From: Aegilops tauschii subsp. strangulata
Lineage: Eukaryota > Streptophyta > Magnoliopsida > Poales > Poaceae
Length of the DNA stretch: 64,000 nucleotides
Assembly (NCBI RefSeq): GCF_002575655.3
Contig: NC_053041.3
Coordinates: forward strand, 376,013,054 to 376,077,053
Direction of reading: 5' to 3'
In this document: piece by piece, positions 1 to 10,849 of the stretch
Layout: every line of letters starts with the position of its first letter
Position numbering within the stretch: the stretch's first letter is position 1
Made by a program: the position numbers and the translations under genes
The notes under the pieces: model-generated
Told to the model about the DNA's origin: nothing
The model's input: the letters and a program-made list of their open reading frames with translations, nothing else
Database searches by the model: none

Positions 1-167
1 ATAGATGGAAAAAGTTCATCCTTCCATGGAGAAGCCCCTACAAGAACAATTCACACAAAATTTGGACCCATGGCCCAGAAATGACAAAGCATGCGAATTT
101 TCCACAAGTGATAGTTTGTGCCACTAAAACAGAAAGTGTCATCGTGCACTATACCACTAGTCGACAT
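1..167 (-). pseudogene. Copia gag N-terminus, broken, runs off left edge
   Basis: The ATG is at 165-167 on the minus strand, about 43 bases after the primer-binding site. The first residues (MSTSG, then FSGTNYHLWKIRML) match the start of the gag at 23916 (MSTRG, FDGTNFDVWVIRML), so this is the same gag type (DUF4219/UBN2-like, from family knowledge). After about 38 codons the frame meets TGA where the relative has an arginine, which fits a CpG decay of CGA to TGA. The frame stays gag-like after the stop. The rest lies outside the window. Confidence 0.75.
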
Positions 168-209
168 CTTTACTCTCTAGGCGGTGAAGCCTAGCAAGGA
201 GAGACCAAA

Positions 210-221
210 GCTCTGATACCA
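210..221 (-). promoter_or_regulatory. Primer-binding site of Copia element 1
   Basis: The minus strand reads TGGTATCAGAGC, the classic plant initiator-tRNA-Met primer-binding sequence, two bases from the LTR end. It fixes the element's orientation: 5' LTR to the right, coding region running left out of the window. Confidence 0.9.
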
Positions 222-223
222 AT

Positions 224-3110
224 TGAAAGGATCTAGATGACGACTAGAGGGGGGGTGAATAGGCGTTTTAAAACTGTTACGGATTTGGCTTTATCCTAAT
301 GCGGAATTAAACTAAACGGATACCTTTCAAGCACAAATCCTAAATATGCTAGGCTCAACTAAGTGCACCAACAACCTATGCTAAACAAGATAGGCACTTA
401 AGGAAACTAGCAAGCACAAACTATATCACAAGATATGGAAATGTAGGAACAACTAAACAATTCAACTAGCACAAGATATATCAATATGAGCAAGTATGAA
501 TTGCGGTAAGTAAAGGGTGTGGGTAAGAGATAACCACAAGTGAGTCGGAGACGCGGATTTATCCCGAAGTTCACACTCGTGAGAGTGCTAATCTCCGTTA
601 GAGCGGTGCCGAAGCCAAAGCTCCGGGGCGTCACCAAGTGACTCACCGTATTCTCCTTTTCGAGTCACCCCCAACGGATGAGCCTCGATTCACTCGGGGT
701 TGGTCTTGAAGGCGACCACCACACCTTTACAAACTTCTCCGGAGCACACCACAAGCAAGGAAGCTTCCGGAGGAACTTGACCACCTAGGCCACTTCAACA
801 CCCTTCCCCGGAGCACACCACAAGAGGAAGCTTCCGGGGGAACCTTGGCCACATAGGCCTCTTCACAATCTTCACAATGAATATCACCAAACCGTCTAGG
901 AGGCCGAAACCTCCAAGAGTAATAAACTCACGGACTCTCGCTCGAACTAATCGATGTGGGGAGCTCAAACCAATGCAACAAATGCAATGAAATGCCAAGC
1001 AACAAATGCTCAACACACTCTCTCAATCTCACAAGATGCACTTTTGAAAGTAGGAGATTGAGGAGAGGAGATGCAATGGATATGATCAACAAATGGCTCA
1101 CAAATCCATCCATAAATCCCCCTTCACATAGAGGGGAGAAAGGGCTTTGGGAGAGGTGTAGAGAGGCTCAAAATGGTGTTTTGAAAGTGTAAGAACCAAC
1201 CCCCAACCGGTGGGAGGAAAGGGCCCTTAAATAGCCAAACTCAGAAACTAGCCGTTGGGGCTCCAACGGGCATTTCCTGGGCACCCCGTGTGCACGGGGG
1301 TTTAGACCCCGTGCCCACGGGGTCCCGTGCGCACGGTACAAGCCCCGTGCCCACGGGGGTCAAATACCCCGTGCACACGGAGTCCCCAGGACAGCCAGCA
1401 GCAGCCCACTAAAACGTTGATAACTTTGGCATACGGACTCCGAATTCGATGATCTTGGGCTCGTTTTGAAGCTATGGAAAAGCCCAAGGTCCTCAGATAG
1501 AGAACCACCCAAGATCAACAAGAAAGAATGATGCAAGTAATGCAAAGGTTTGAGCTCTCTACATGCGACGTGATCAAGCTACTTGCCCGAGAGTCCCTCT
1601 TGATAGTACGGCTATCAAACCTATAATCCGGTCTCCCACCAAGCACTATGAGACCGGCAAAACTAGGAAAACCTAGCTAAGGTATACCTTTGCCTTGCAC
1701 ATTCAACTTGAGCTTGATGATGACTTTAATGCTTGCCTCAAGTTGGAATCCCTTTCTTGTCCACGACCACTTGGTGAAGATACTCGAATTGCTTCCTCAT
1801 GATGCAATGAGGGAAGCCTTATCTCAAGCCCATCTTCACATGCACATTATCATGATGTGGACCGCAAGCTTCAAAGCATATAACCTCCGGCTTCTCATCT
1901 TGCACCTGGAATCCCCGAACTCGATGACCATCACCACTTGATGTCATCTCATCTTGCACTTGGACTCCTCGAATCCGATGACCATCACCACTTGATGTCA
2001 TCCACACATAGGCTACACGAGATCTTTCCTTTTGATGCAAGCCTATGAGAAACACCTAACCCACATAGACATAACAAACATATAGCATGGGTTAGGTAAC
2101 AAAGCACAATTCACAATTACTTACCATACCACTAGATCACTTGATCTCACGTGGTACATTGTTTGTGCTTTGTGAGTTGACCACTTAGATATACTCTTCG
2201 AGCTTCATCTTGGTCAACTAACATCTTTACTTCAAGATCCATCTTGGTTTCTTGAAAGCCACAATGAACTCTTCATTTCACTTCATTGCTTCAAGACAAT
2301 ATCACCAAAGACTCTTTCATGACCATATCAAGTTCCATTATGAATATCATCTTGGTCACCACTTGCCCTTCTAAAAACTCCATCCCAAACTCTTGAGAGG
2401 CATAATGAATTCGTCACTCTAATTGCCTGCTTCAAGACTTGATCAACATGATCTTGTCTTGAGAGGCATAATGAATTCTCCACTCTAGTTGCTTGCTTCA
2501 AGGCTTGATCAACTGAAACCCAACACATGAGCTCACCATGATCTTGTCTTGAAACCATAACTCGAATTCTTCTCTTTGATTATTCTCTCAAGTCTTGATC
2601 CTCAGAAGACCAACTTGAAACCTCGCTGGATATGGAATCTCGAGAGCCAACACCTAGGCCCCGTGAGCACGGGGTATCCAGAGAGTTGACACTCGACCCC
2701 GTGCGCACGGTATAAGCCCGTGTGCATGGGGTATCCAGAGAGGGATACCATGAGGACTTCTTCGGATGCTTTGATGGCAATCTTCTCATAACAACCCAAA
2801 GAACTTCAAGCATCACTATGGAACATATCTTCATATAAGATCCAATGCACTTGATGCTCCATAGGAATTGTCATTTAATACCAAAGCTTAGAGCAAATAT
2901 AACTTCATCTATATGGACTTCATCCTTGATTCCATCCAATATCCTTGAGGCATTATCTTCATATATATGGACTTCATCCTTGATTCCATCCAATATCCTT
3001 GAGGCACCATCTATGGACAAAACCTTCAAATATATCTCACTGAAAACATTAGTCCATAGAGATTGTCATTCAATTACCAAAACCACACTTAGGGGCTACA
3101 TGCCCTTTCA
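224..3110 (-). mobile_element. 5' LTR of Copia element 1 (2.9 kb)
   Basis: The segment begins TGAAAGG and ends CCTTTCA on the plus strand, giving TG..CA ends with a short inverted repeat. Its left edge abuts the primer-binding site. It holds three local tandem duplications: a 54-bp unit near 1894-1999, a unit of about 65 bp near 2395-2530, and a 54-bp unit near 2906-3013. No open frame inside looks like a gene. The right flank is a piece of another Copia LTR, so this element inserted into it. The matching 3' LTR is outside the window. Confidence 0.85.
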
Positions 3111-4023
3111 ACGGTAGTACCGCTTAGGCAGTACTTCCGCTCTCTACTACCGCGTCTAGTGCCGCTTAGGATTTTCCATCTGTGCTGGTTTCTGGTTGCC
3201 ACCTTTGCCTAAGCAGTAGTACCGCTGTGGGATGGACGGCAGTATCGCTTAGCCGGCACTACCGCTCCTGCGTTGTACGTGCCCACTGTGTTTCTCCTGG
3301 AACCGCCGCTTAAGCGGTAATACCGCTCCTAGGAGCGGTAGTACCGCTTCAGTGCGAGCTGGGCAGATAACGGTTGGATTTTCCCCACCTATAAAAGGGG
3401 GTCTTCTTCCCCAATGGACCTTATCCTTTGATCTCGTGTTCTTCCCTATTGTTGACCTTCTTCGAGCTTGCTATCTCTCAATCCCTCCATGGATTCTTGC
3501 TAGTTTGGGGGGGAGAGAGGAGATCTAGATCTACATTTCCACCAATCACTTTCTCCTCTATGTGAGGGGAACCCCTTGGATCTAGATCTTGGAGTTCTTC
3601 GTGCTCTCTTCTTCGTTCTTCCTCTCTTTTCCCTCCCCAGCATTAGTTGCTTTGGTGGGATTTGGGAGAGAAGGACTTGGGCACTCTGTGTGCCCTTGCC
3701 ATTGCATTTGGTGCATCGGTTTGAGTTCTCCACGGTGATACGTGGAAGTGCAGTTGAGAAGCTTATTACTCTTGGGTGCTTGGTACCCTTGAGCTTGTTC
3801 CTCTTGGGTGCTTGGGCGCCCAAGACGGTTGGTGGTGCTTCGGAGCTCAATCATTGTGGTGTAAAGCTCCGGGCAAGCGTCGGGGTCTCCAATCAGGTTG
3901 TGGAGATCGCCCCGAGCAATTTGACGGGTACCGGTGACCGCCCCCAAGGGTTGACAAAGTGTAAGGGTTCGGTGACCGCCCCAAGGGTTGCCATTTGTAC
4001 GGGTTCGGTGACCGCCCTGAGAG
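3111..4023 (+). mobile_element. Fragment of Copia family-2 LTR, plus orientation
   Basis: Read in reverse complement, this stretch matches the internal part of the LTRs at 23972-26621 and 61536-64000. It shares the GGGCGGTCACCGAACCCG repeats (three copies), the block starting at the serine-rich antisense frame near 3600, and the palindromic AGCGGTAGTACCGCT-type motifs (3111-3360). Its right edge is at the first GGGCGG repeat and joins directly to Gypsy gag sequence. Its left edge is cut by Copia element 1. The long plus-strand frame at 3576-4250 is LTR sequence read in a chance frame. Confidence 0.75.
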
Positions 4024-4993
4024 ATTCTATCAATACTTCTAGACATATCATCAATCTTACTCAATTTTTCTTCTATCATAGTATTAAAAACCTTTTGAGC
4101 ATCGATAAATTCTTTAATATTATTCTCAAGATCAGAGATGTTCCTATCATTATTGCAAGAAGAATTACCATAATTATTAGAGGAATTTTCAGGGAAAGGC
4201 CTATGATTAAAATTACATCTATAAGCATTGTTATTAAAATTGTTTCGTGAGATAAAATTCACATCTACGCGATCACTACTTTGCCCAATCAAAGTAGACA
4301 AAGCCACATCATTAAGATCAATAGGAGCACTTTTATTAGCAACCAATTTCATAAGAGCGTCAACTTTTTCACTCAAAGTACTAATTTCTTCAACCGAATT
4401 AACTTTTTTACTAGTAGGTGCTCCTTCGGTATGCCATTGTGAATAATTTGCCATAATATTATCTAGCAATTTAGTAGCTTCACCCAAAATAATTTCCATA
4501 AAAGTACCACCCGCGGCGGAATCTAAAAGATTTCTAGAAACAAAATTCAACCCCGCATAAAAAATTTGTATGATCAACCAAAGATTCAAACCATGAGTAG
4601 GACAATTTCTTAGCATCAATTTCATTCTTTCCCAAGATTGCGCAACATGTTCATGCTCAAGTTGCTTAAATTCATGATTTGAGTCCTAAGAGAAATAATT
4701 TTCGCGGGCGGAAAATACTTAGTAATAAAAGCATCTTCGCACTTATCCCAAAAATTGATACTATTGCGAGGCAAAGAAGAAAACCAATTTTTTGCACAAT
4801 CCCTCAAAGAGAACGGAAATAATTTCAACTTCACACTATCATTGTCCATATCTTTTTTCTTTTGCATATCACACATTTCTACGAATGTGTTTAGATGGGA
4901 AATGTCAACAAAGTGGGCATTAATATCACAAGATTCTGCACTAGTGGCGGGAGGAGCAATCGGTGTGCTAAAAAATCATTATTATTGGTCTTG
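4024..4993 (-). pseudogene. Gypsy gag, main part, frameshifted
   Basis: The minus-strand translation gives Ty3/Gypsy gag sequence: LFPFSLRDCAKNWFSSLP, YFPPAKIISLRTQIM, then NLLDSAAGGTFMEI and an asparagine-rich tail. It aligns with the plus-strand gag at 46802-48077. Frameshifts lie near 4622 and near 4950. A short internal block present in the other copy (around LVMKDQFSGLP) is missing. The N-terminal dozen codons lie at 9284-9321, separated by a CACTA insertion. The C-terminal end is cut at 4024 by the LTR fragment. Confidence 0.8.
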
Positions 4994-5520
4994 CACTACA
5001 GGAAACAGCTACTTCTCGAAAGGCGGACGGCAAAGACCTTTGCCGTCAGCCGCGGACGGCAAAAGGCTCCGGCAAAGAAGGCTACGGTAAACAGCTGCTT
5101 TGCCGTCTGCTTCCTGGAGGCGGACGGCAAAGGCTCTTTGCCGTCTGCGGCGGACGGCAAAGAGGGCGGACGACAATAATTGCGTTGTCAGTCCGTTAAG
5201 TGGCTAATGGCAGACCTTTGCCGTCCGCCGCAGACGGCAAAATTTCTCTGGTCTTTGCCGTCCGCCTTATGATGTCATCTACACGTCACTAGATGGCAGG
5301 TTCTTTGCCGTCTACCACTGATGGCAAAGTGCAGGTTCTTTGCCGTCTGCCACGGACGGGCGGCAAAGTCTTTGCCGTCTGCCACTGTAGGCAAACTGAC
5401 CAAATGGGTCAGCTCCCAGGAAGCACAGTTGGCTGCCACGTGGCTTCTTTGCCGTCCGCGGCAGACGGCAAAGAGCTCTTTGCCGTCGGTGGCAGACGGC
5501 AAAGAGCCTGCATATTGGCT
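4994..5520 (+). repeat. CACTA left terminal and subterminal repeats
   Basis: More than a dozen copies of TTTGCCGTC or its complement occur in both orientations, many as inverted pairs around a degenerate CGGACGG centre. The same motif family fills the right end (about 8980-9283). In the CACTA superfamily such arrays bind the TNPA-type protein. Confidence 0.85.
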
Positions 5521-5919
5521 GTTTTTTCTGTTTTTTATTAAATCCCACAATTTGCACAGAAAATATATATGACATATATAGATATATTTCCATATCACAT
5601 ATCCAGCACATAAGTTTCATATCACATATCACATATCACATCATTTTCATCCATACACATTGTTCATACATAAGCAAGTTCCATCCATACACATTGTTCC
5701 ATCCATATATATATTACAATGCAAGGTATGATCAAGATAGCAAGTTCCATCATAGCAAGCTAGATACAATGCAAAGTTTCATCAAAGGAAAAGCAAGCAC
5801 TCCATCATAGCAAGCTAGCTTCCATGAAGTGAATGAAATCTGCAAAATGGTAAATAAGAAAGTTAGAAATAGGTGACTAGAACAAGAAGAAGACTAGAAC
5901 AAGAAGTATAAACTGGATC

Positions 5920-6425
5920 ATTTATAAGCTAACCTAGGAGCTACTCAGGTAAATTGGGTCATTTTAGAGCTAACTTGGATAAACTGGATCATTTATAAGC
6001 TAACCTAGGTAAGATGGGTCATTTTGGAGCTAACCTAGGTGAAATGGGTCATTTTGGAGCTAACCTACGTAAAATGGGTCATTTAGGAGCTAATTTAGTT
6101 GAAATGGATCTTTTTGAGCTAACTTAGGTGAAATGGATCATTTTGAGCTAACTTAGGTGAAATGGATCGTTTTTTAGCTCACTTAGGTCAAATGGATCGT
6201 TTATGAGCTAAATTAGTTGAAATGGATCGTTTATGAGATAACCTAGGTAAGATGGGTCATTTTGGAGTTAACGTAGGTGAAATGTGCCATTTTAAAGCTA
6301 ACGTAGGTAAAATGGATCATTTAGGAGCTAATCTAGGTAAAATGGGTCATTTTTGAGCTAACTTGGATGAACTGCGTCATTTATAAGCTAACCTAGGTAA
6401 AATGGGTCATTTTGGAGGAAAATAA
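5920..6425 (+). repeat. Tandem repeat, unit about 30-36 bp, in CACTA
   Basis: Consecutive units follow GAGCTAACCTAGGTRAAATG then GGTCATTT, with small length changes and substitutions. I count about 14 units. The array is AT-rich and has no coding sense. Confidence 0.85.
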
Positions 6426-6904
6426 GCTAACTCTAGGTCATTATGGTAAGCATATTGGAGGAAATAAAGCTAAGTCTAGGTCTTTATGCATTTGTTAAGC
6501 AAAACACTAGAGAACTTACCGTGATCAGGGAGGTGTAGGAGCGGGGTGGCTAGTGCCGCTACCTGGAGAAGGATCGTGCGATGCGTTTCTGGAGTTAAGC
6601 TGCACCAAAGATCATTTCCAATGTCTCGTTAGCATTACGACACTCAAATGTTAAGACTACCAAGTAATGTCCATTCAAACTAAACTCACCATGCTCCCAG
6701 GAGCAATCACTGGCATCGGCGGAGCGGGCTGACCGGACTTCTCGCACACAGACTGCACATTTGGTTTTCAGAACAGAGTCATACTAGTTAGTAATGAGAC
6801 TCAAATGTTAAGACTAGCAAGTATTCATCAGTTGATCTACTTTGTCAATTTTATTACGTCCATGCAACCTACACTCTAATAGGTAATGATAGGTCCTAAT
6901 CCCA

Positions 6905-7122
6905 CCCGAGTATGTTTAGATTGGGTTCATTTTCCCATGCTATGCCCCGGATCCTACGCAAAATTTCGGCAGCACCTCCCCGCTGTTCTCCTGATACACG
7001 TCTCTGCAATAAACAGAGAGGATGTGTACCCGGAGAACAACAGGGGAGGCACTGACGAAATTTATGCGTCGGATCCGGAGCAAAGCATATGGGAAAACGA
7101 ACCCAATCTAAACATACTCGGG
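6905..7122. repeat. Long imperfect hairpin (about 100-bp arms, 7-base loop) in CACTA
   Basis: The arm 6905-7006 (starting CCCGAGTATGTTTAGATTGG) is complementary to 7014-7122 (ending CTAAACATACTCGGG) with scattered mismatches; the loop is about CAATAAA. The predicted frame of 102 residues here simply reads through both arms and is not a gene. Confidence 0.85.
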
Positions 7123-7539
7123 CTGTTCATGGATAGCGTTGGACAATTCGAAAGAATCAATGTTATAAATATGCAAATGCATGCATATTTATAACTATGA
7201 CGCTTTCGAATGGGAGACACATATTGGTTACGCATACTGATGATTCAAGACACATATATATCTAGCTATCAAGTTTCATCGGAATAGATCAAATAATTAA
7301 TGGGGGAGGAGGACATGTCATTTGTGCTCACCCACGAACGAAGGGGCAGAGCTCGTCAAACGCACGGCGAGGTCGTCGAACACCAAACCTCGCAGCGATG
7401 AAACAACTGCACATTTAAAACTACCCGATCAACACAATTATATATGATGTTTTTCATAACAAAATCGAAAGATATATGACCTAACTAATAATTCACAAAT
7501 ATATGACCCCGTCGGCTTCTGGAAGGCCAAAGAATACCT

Positions 7540-7800
7540 TTTCGGGAGGTGTCGGGGGTCGGGGTGTCGTGTCGGTCTCGGGGTGCCGTGTCGGGGTCGG
7601 GGTCTCGGGGTCGGGGTGTCGGGTCGGGGTGCCGGGTCGGGGTCGGGGTGCCGTGTCGGTGTCGGGGTCGGGGTGTCGGGTCAGGCTCGGGGTCGGGGTG
7701 TCGGGGTCGGGTCGGGGTCGGGGTCGGGGTTGGGGTCTCGGGGTCGGGGTGCCGTGTCGGTGTCGGGGTCGGGGTGTAGGGTCAGGCTCGGGGTCGGGGT

Positions 7801-7833
<33 letters not shown>

Positions 7834-8300
7834 TCGGGGTCGGGGTGTCGGGGTGTCGGGGGTGTCGTGTCGGGGGTCGGGGTGTCGTGTCGGTCTCGGG
7901 GTGCCGTGTCGGGGTCGGGGTGTCATGTCGGTCTCGGGGTGCCGTGTCGGGGTCGGGGTCTCGGGGCCGGGGTGTCGGGTCGGGGTGCCGGGTCGGGGTC
8001 GGGGTGCCGTGTCGGTGTCGGGATCGGGGTGTCGGGTCAGGCTCGGGGTCGGGGTGTCGGGGTCGGGGTCGGGGTCGGGGTCTCGGGGTCGGGGTCTCGG
8101 GGTGTCGGGGGTGTCGTGTCGGGGGTCGGGGTGTCGTGTCGGTGTCGGGGTGCCGTGTCGGTGTCAGGGTGCCGTGTCGGGGTCGGGGTGCTGTTTTGGG
8201 GTCGGGGCTTCGGGGTGTCGTGTCGGGGTCAGGGGGTTAGGGGGTCGGGGGGTCGGGGTGTCGTGTCGGGGTCAGGGGGTTAGGGGGTCGGGTGTCGTGG
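7540..8300 (+). repeat. G-rich minisatellite, GGGGTC/GGGGTGTC units
   Basis: About 760 bp are built from GGGGTCGGGGT, GTGTCGGG and GTCTCGGGG modules on the plus strand. Runs of four or more G separated by two or three bases recur throughout, which meets the pattern for G-quadruplexes. Long frames on both strands are low-complexity artefacts. A CTT/CTC-type microsatellite follows at about 8305-8360. Confidence 0.88.
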
Positions 8301-8536
8301 TGGAGTCGGGGTCTTCTTCTTCTCCTCCTCCTCCTCCTCTTCTTCTTCTTCTTCTTCCCCCTTCTACTTAACCTAAACCTAAACTAAAAACCTAAACTAA
8401 TTAAAACTAAACTATTTAAACTAATTAAACCTAAACTAATTAAACTAAATAACCTACACTAATTAATTCTAAACTGAAAAAACTTAAACTAAAAAACCTT
8501 ATCTAAACAGAAAAAACAAAAAAACAGAAGAAAAAA

Positions 8537-8935
8537 ATGGGATCGAGGGGCTCACCGTGGGGGGCGGCGACGGGTCGGGGAGGGGCCGGCGACGGGGGGC
8601 CGGGGCGGGGCGGTGGAGGAGGCGGGGCGGCGGGGGCCCGGGGCGGCGGGGGGGGGCGGGGCGGGGCGGTGGAGGAGGCGGGGCGGCGGGGGCCCGGGCG
8701 GCGGGGGGCCGGGGCGGCGGGGGGGCCGGGCGGCGGGGGGCCGGGGCGGGGCGGTGGAGGAGGCGGCGGGGGCGCGGGGTGGCGGGGGGCCGGGGCGGCT
8801 GTGGGCCGGGGCGGCAGTGGGGCGCGGGGCAGCGGGGGGCCGGGGCGGGGGGCGACGGGGCGGTGGGGCGACGGGGCGGCGGGCGGCGGCGGCGGCGGCG
8901 GGGTCGGAGGAGAAGGGCGCGCGAGGACGAAGTGA
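8537..8935 (+). repeat. Extremely GC-rich GGCGGGG tract in CACTA
   Basis: About 400 bp consist almost only of G and C (GGCGGGGGCC and GGGGCGG modules, with occasional GGAGGAGG). All three plus frames and one minus frame are open only because stop codons need A/T. I treat none of them as coding. Confidence 0.8.
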
Positions 8936-9283
8936 GTAACGGGCGGGGGGGTACTTGCCGTTAGTCAAGTGCCCTCTTTGCCGTCCGCCTTTTTGCCTCT
9001 TTGCCGTCTGCTAGCGGACGGCAAAGAGGTGGGCCGTTAACATTTTTTCAAATGAGCGGGGGGTGGGGGCCACCACACTCTTTGCCGTCTGCCAGCGGAC
9101 GGCAAAGATTCTTTGCCGTCTGCTGGCAGACGGCAAAGAGCTGGCAGATGGCAAAGAGCTTCTTTGTCGTCAGCCTTTTCTTTGCCGTCTGCTTATGCGT
9201 AGCTGATGGCAAAGAGCTGCTTTGCCGTCAGCTAGCAGACGGCAAAGAGCTGGCAGATGGCAAATTAGCTGATTCCAGTAGTG

Positions 9284-9321
9284 TTGGAAAAATCACACAA
9301 CTTGGTATTTTCTTGAGACAT
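9284..9321 (-). pseudogene. Gypsy gag N-terminal codons right of the CACTA insertion
   Basis: The ATG lies at 9319-9321 (minus). The codons read MSQENTKLCDFSN and continue, after removing the CACTA element and one TTG copy, into the asparagine-rich stretch at 4993. The plus-strand copy at 46802 starts MAQENTKLCDFSN, which confirms the start. Confidence 0.85.
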
Positions 9322-9535
9322 CGCGGCTACGCGAACAAGATTGCAAAAAAACATATCTGACGAGAAAAAGACGAACGAAAAAGAGGACGAATAAAATGCA
9401 ATTTTTTGTGAAGTGGGGGAGATGAAGACGAGAGGCAAATGGCAAATAATGTAAATTGCAAGGAGATGATATTTGTGATTAGGAACCTTATAGATGTTGA
9501 TGATGTCTCCCAGGCAACGGCGAAATTCCTTTTGA
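9322..9535 (-). other. Gypsy 5' leader with primer-binding-like site
   Basis: This lies between gag and the LTR of the minus-strand Gypsy element. Near 9511-9530 the minus strand reads GGAATTTCGCCGTTGCC, a decayed form of TGGCGCCGTTGCCGGGGA, which follows the LTR of the Gypsy element at 39962. Nothing else is recognisable. Confidence 0.65.
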
Positions 9536-10364
9536 TGTCGCTTGAACCACGTTGATATTTCTCCAAAGATGAAGGGATGATGCAGTACAGCTACGGTAGG
9601 TATTTCCCTCAGTTATGAAACCAAGGTATCAATCCAATAGGAGAACCAAGCAACACTATGTAAATGGTACCTGCACACAAAGAACAAATACTTGCAACCC
9701 GACGCGCATAGGGGGTTGTCAATCCCTTTTCGGGTAACGAGCCAGAAATTGTCAAGTTGACGGGATAAAATTTGGTAGATTGGATAAATAGATCTCGATA
9801 AAAAGCGAAATAGAATAAGTAATAAAAAAGTGCAACATGGTATTTTTGGGTCTTTGGAATAATAGATCTGAAATAAAAGCAAATAAAAATAGATCTCAAA
9901 GCAAATATGATAAAGAATAGACCCAGGGGCCGTAGATTTCACTAGTGGCTTCTCTCAAGAAATAGCACACGATGGGTAAACAAATTAATTTGGGCAATTG
10001 ATAGAAGATCAAATAATTATGACGATATCCAAGGCAATGATCAATATATAGGCATCACGTCCAAGATTAGTAGACCGACTCCTGCCTGCATCTACTACTA
10101 TTACTCCACACATCGACCGCTATCCAACAAGCATCTAGTGTATTAAGTTCGTGGAGAAACGGAGTAATGCAATAAGAATGATGACATGATGTAGAGGAGA
10201 TCTATTAATGTAGGAATAGCCCCCATCTTGTTATCCTTAATAGCAACGATACATGCATGTCTTGCTGCCCCTTTTGTCACTGGGAAAGAACACCGCACGA
10301 TCGAACCCATCACAAAGCACCTCTTCCCATGGCAAGAAAAATCGTTCTAGTTGGCCTAACTAAA
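9536..10364 (-). mobile_element. Truncated 5' LTR of the minus-strand Gypsy
   Basis: It starts with TG at 9536 next to the leader. In reverse complement it matches the right half of the LTRs at 35769-37287 and 44460-45246 (GACAACCCC near the 3' side, TCACTGGGAAAG, the ATACATGCATG block). It is cut at 10364, where CACTAAAAAAAC of another element begins. The missing U3 half is not seen elsewhere in minus orientation in this window. Confidence 0.8.
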
Positions 10365-10849
10365 CACTAAAAAAACATACACTTCCATGATGATATGTTT
10401 TTGTCATAGTAGGTCACGTTTTCCGTCATGCATGTACATCCATGACGATTTTATGACAGAATCAAGATAGTCATACATGTGCTGTCATAGAAGTGTTCCA
10501 TGAAAATACCAAAATTATCATCACGGAAGTGTCCACTTCCATGACGATAAATGGCGCATCATGAAAGTCCTTTCGTCAAGGGTAATCGACACGTGGCATC
10601 CACCGTAATGTGTCGCCGTTAAGCTATCAAGTTCCGGTTTGGATCCGATAACATGTTAACCGCCTAGACCAATGAGGATTTTCCACGTGTTAAATTCTGA
10701 TTCGCCCGGGTATCCACGTGTCTGCTCAGCGTTGGGACAGATGTCGTCCACTCATTGGACGGGAGGCGCCTATGATACTTCAACACGTGGCACGGCCCAA
10801 CAGTCGCCCATTCAGGTGAAAAGGTCGGCCTGTTTGACTTGGTTAAAAG

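Larger units (their letters stand above)
4994..9283. mobile_element. Complete CACTA transposon (4.3 kb), probably non-autonomous
   Basis: The left end is CACTACAGGAAACAGC and the right end, reverse-complemented, starts CACTACTGGAATCAGC. Both are followed by dense subterminal copies of TTTGCCGTC/GACGGCAAA, likely transposase-binding repeats. The 3-bp duplications are TTG (4991-4993) and TTG (9284-9286), and removing the element restores the gag frame of the host Gypsy. The inside holds a tandem repeat, a long hairpin, a G-rich repeat field and a GC-rich tract. I see no convincing transposase, so it probably depends on an autonomous partner. Confidence 0.93.

Noticed and set aside
1270..1390. 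Repeated CCCGTGCACACGGGG palindromic segments as a regulatory RNA
   Set aside because: They are short inverted repeats inside the LTR of Copia element 1; nothing else supports an RNA gene.
3576..4250. Plus-strand frame of 224 residues
   Set aside because: It crosses the junction between Copia LTR sequence and antisense Gypsy gag, so it cannot be one gene.
5920..6425. Possible CRISPR-like repeat array
   Set aside because: Units are contiguous without unique spacers, diverged, and lie inside a plant transposon.
6886..7194. Frame of 102 residues
   Set aside because: It reads through both arms of a hairpin; no family resemblance.
7503..8371. Overlapping open frames of 245 and 262 residues rich in Gly, Arg, Ser and Val
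   Set aside because: They are readings of the GGGGTC minisatellite; three frames are open at once and the composition is purely repeat-driven.
8537..8968. Open frames on both strands in the GC-rich tract
   Set aside because: Stop codons are rare because A and T are nearly absent; no domain and no start context.
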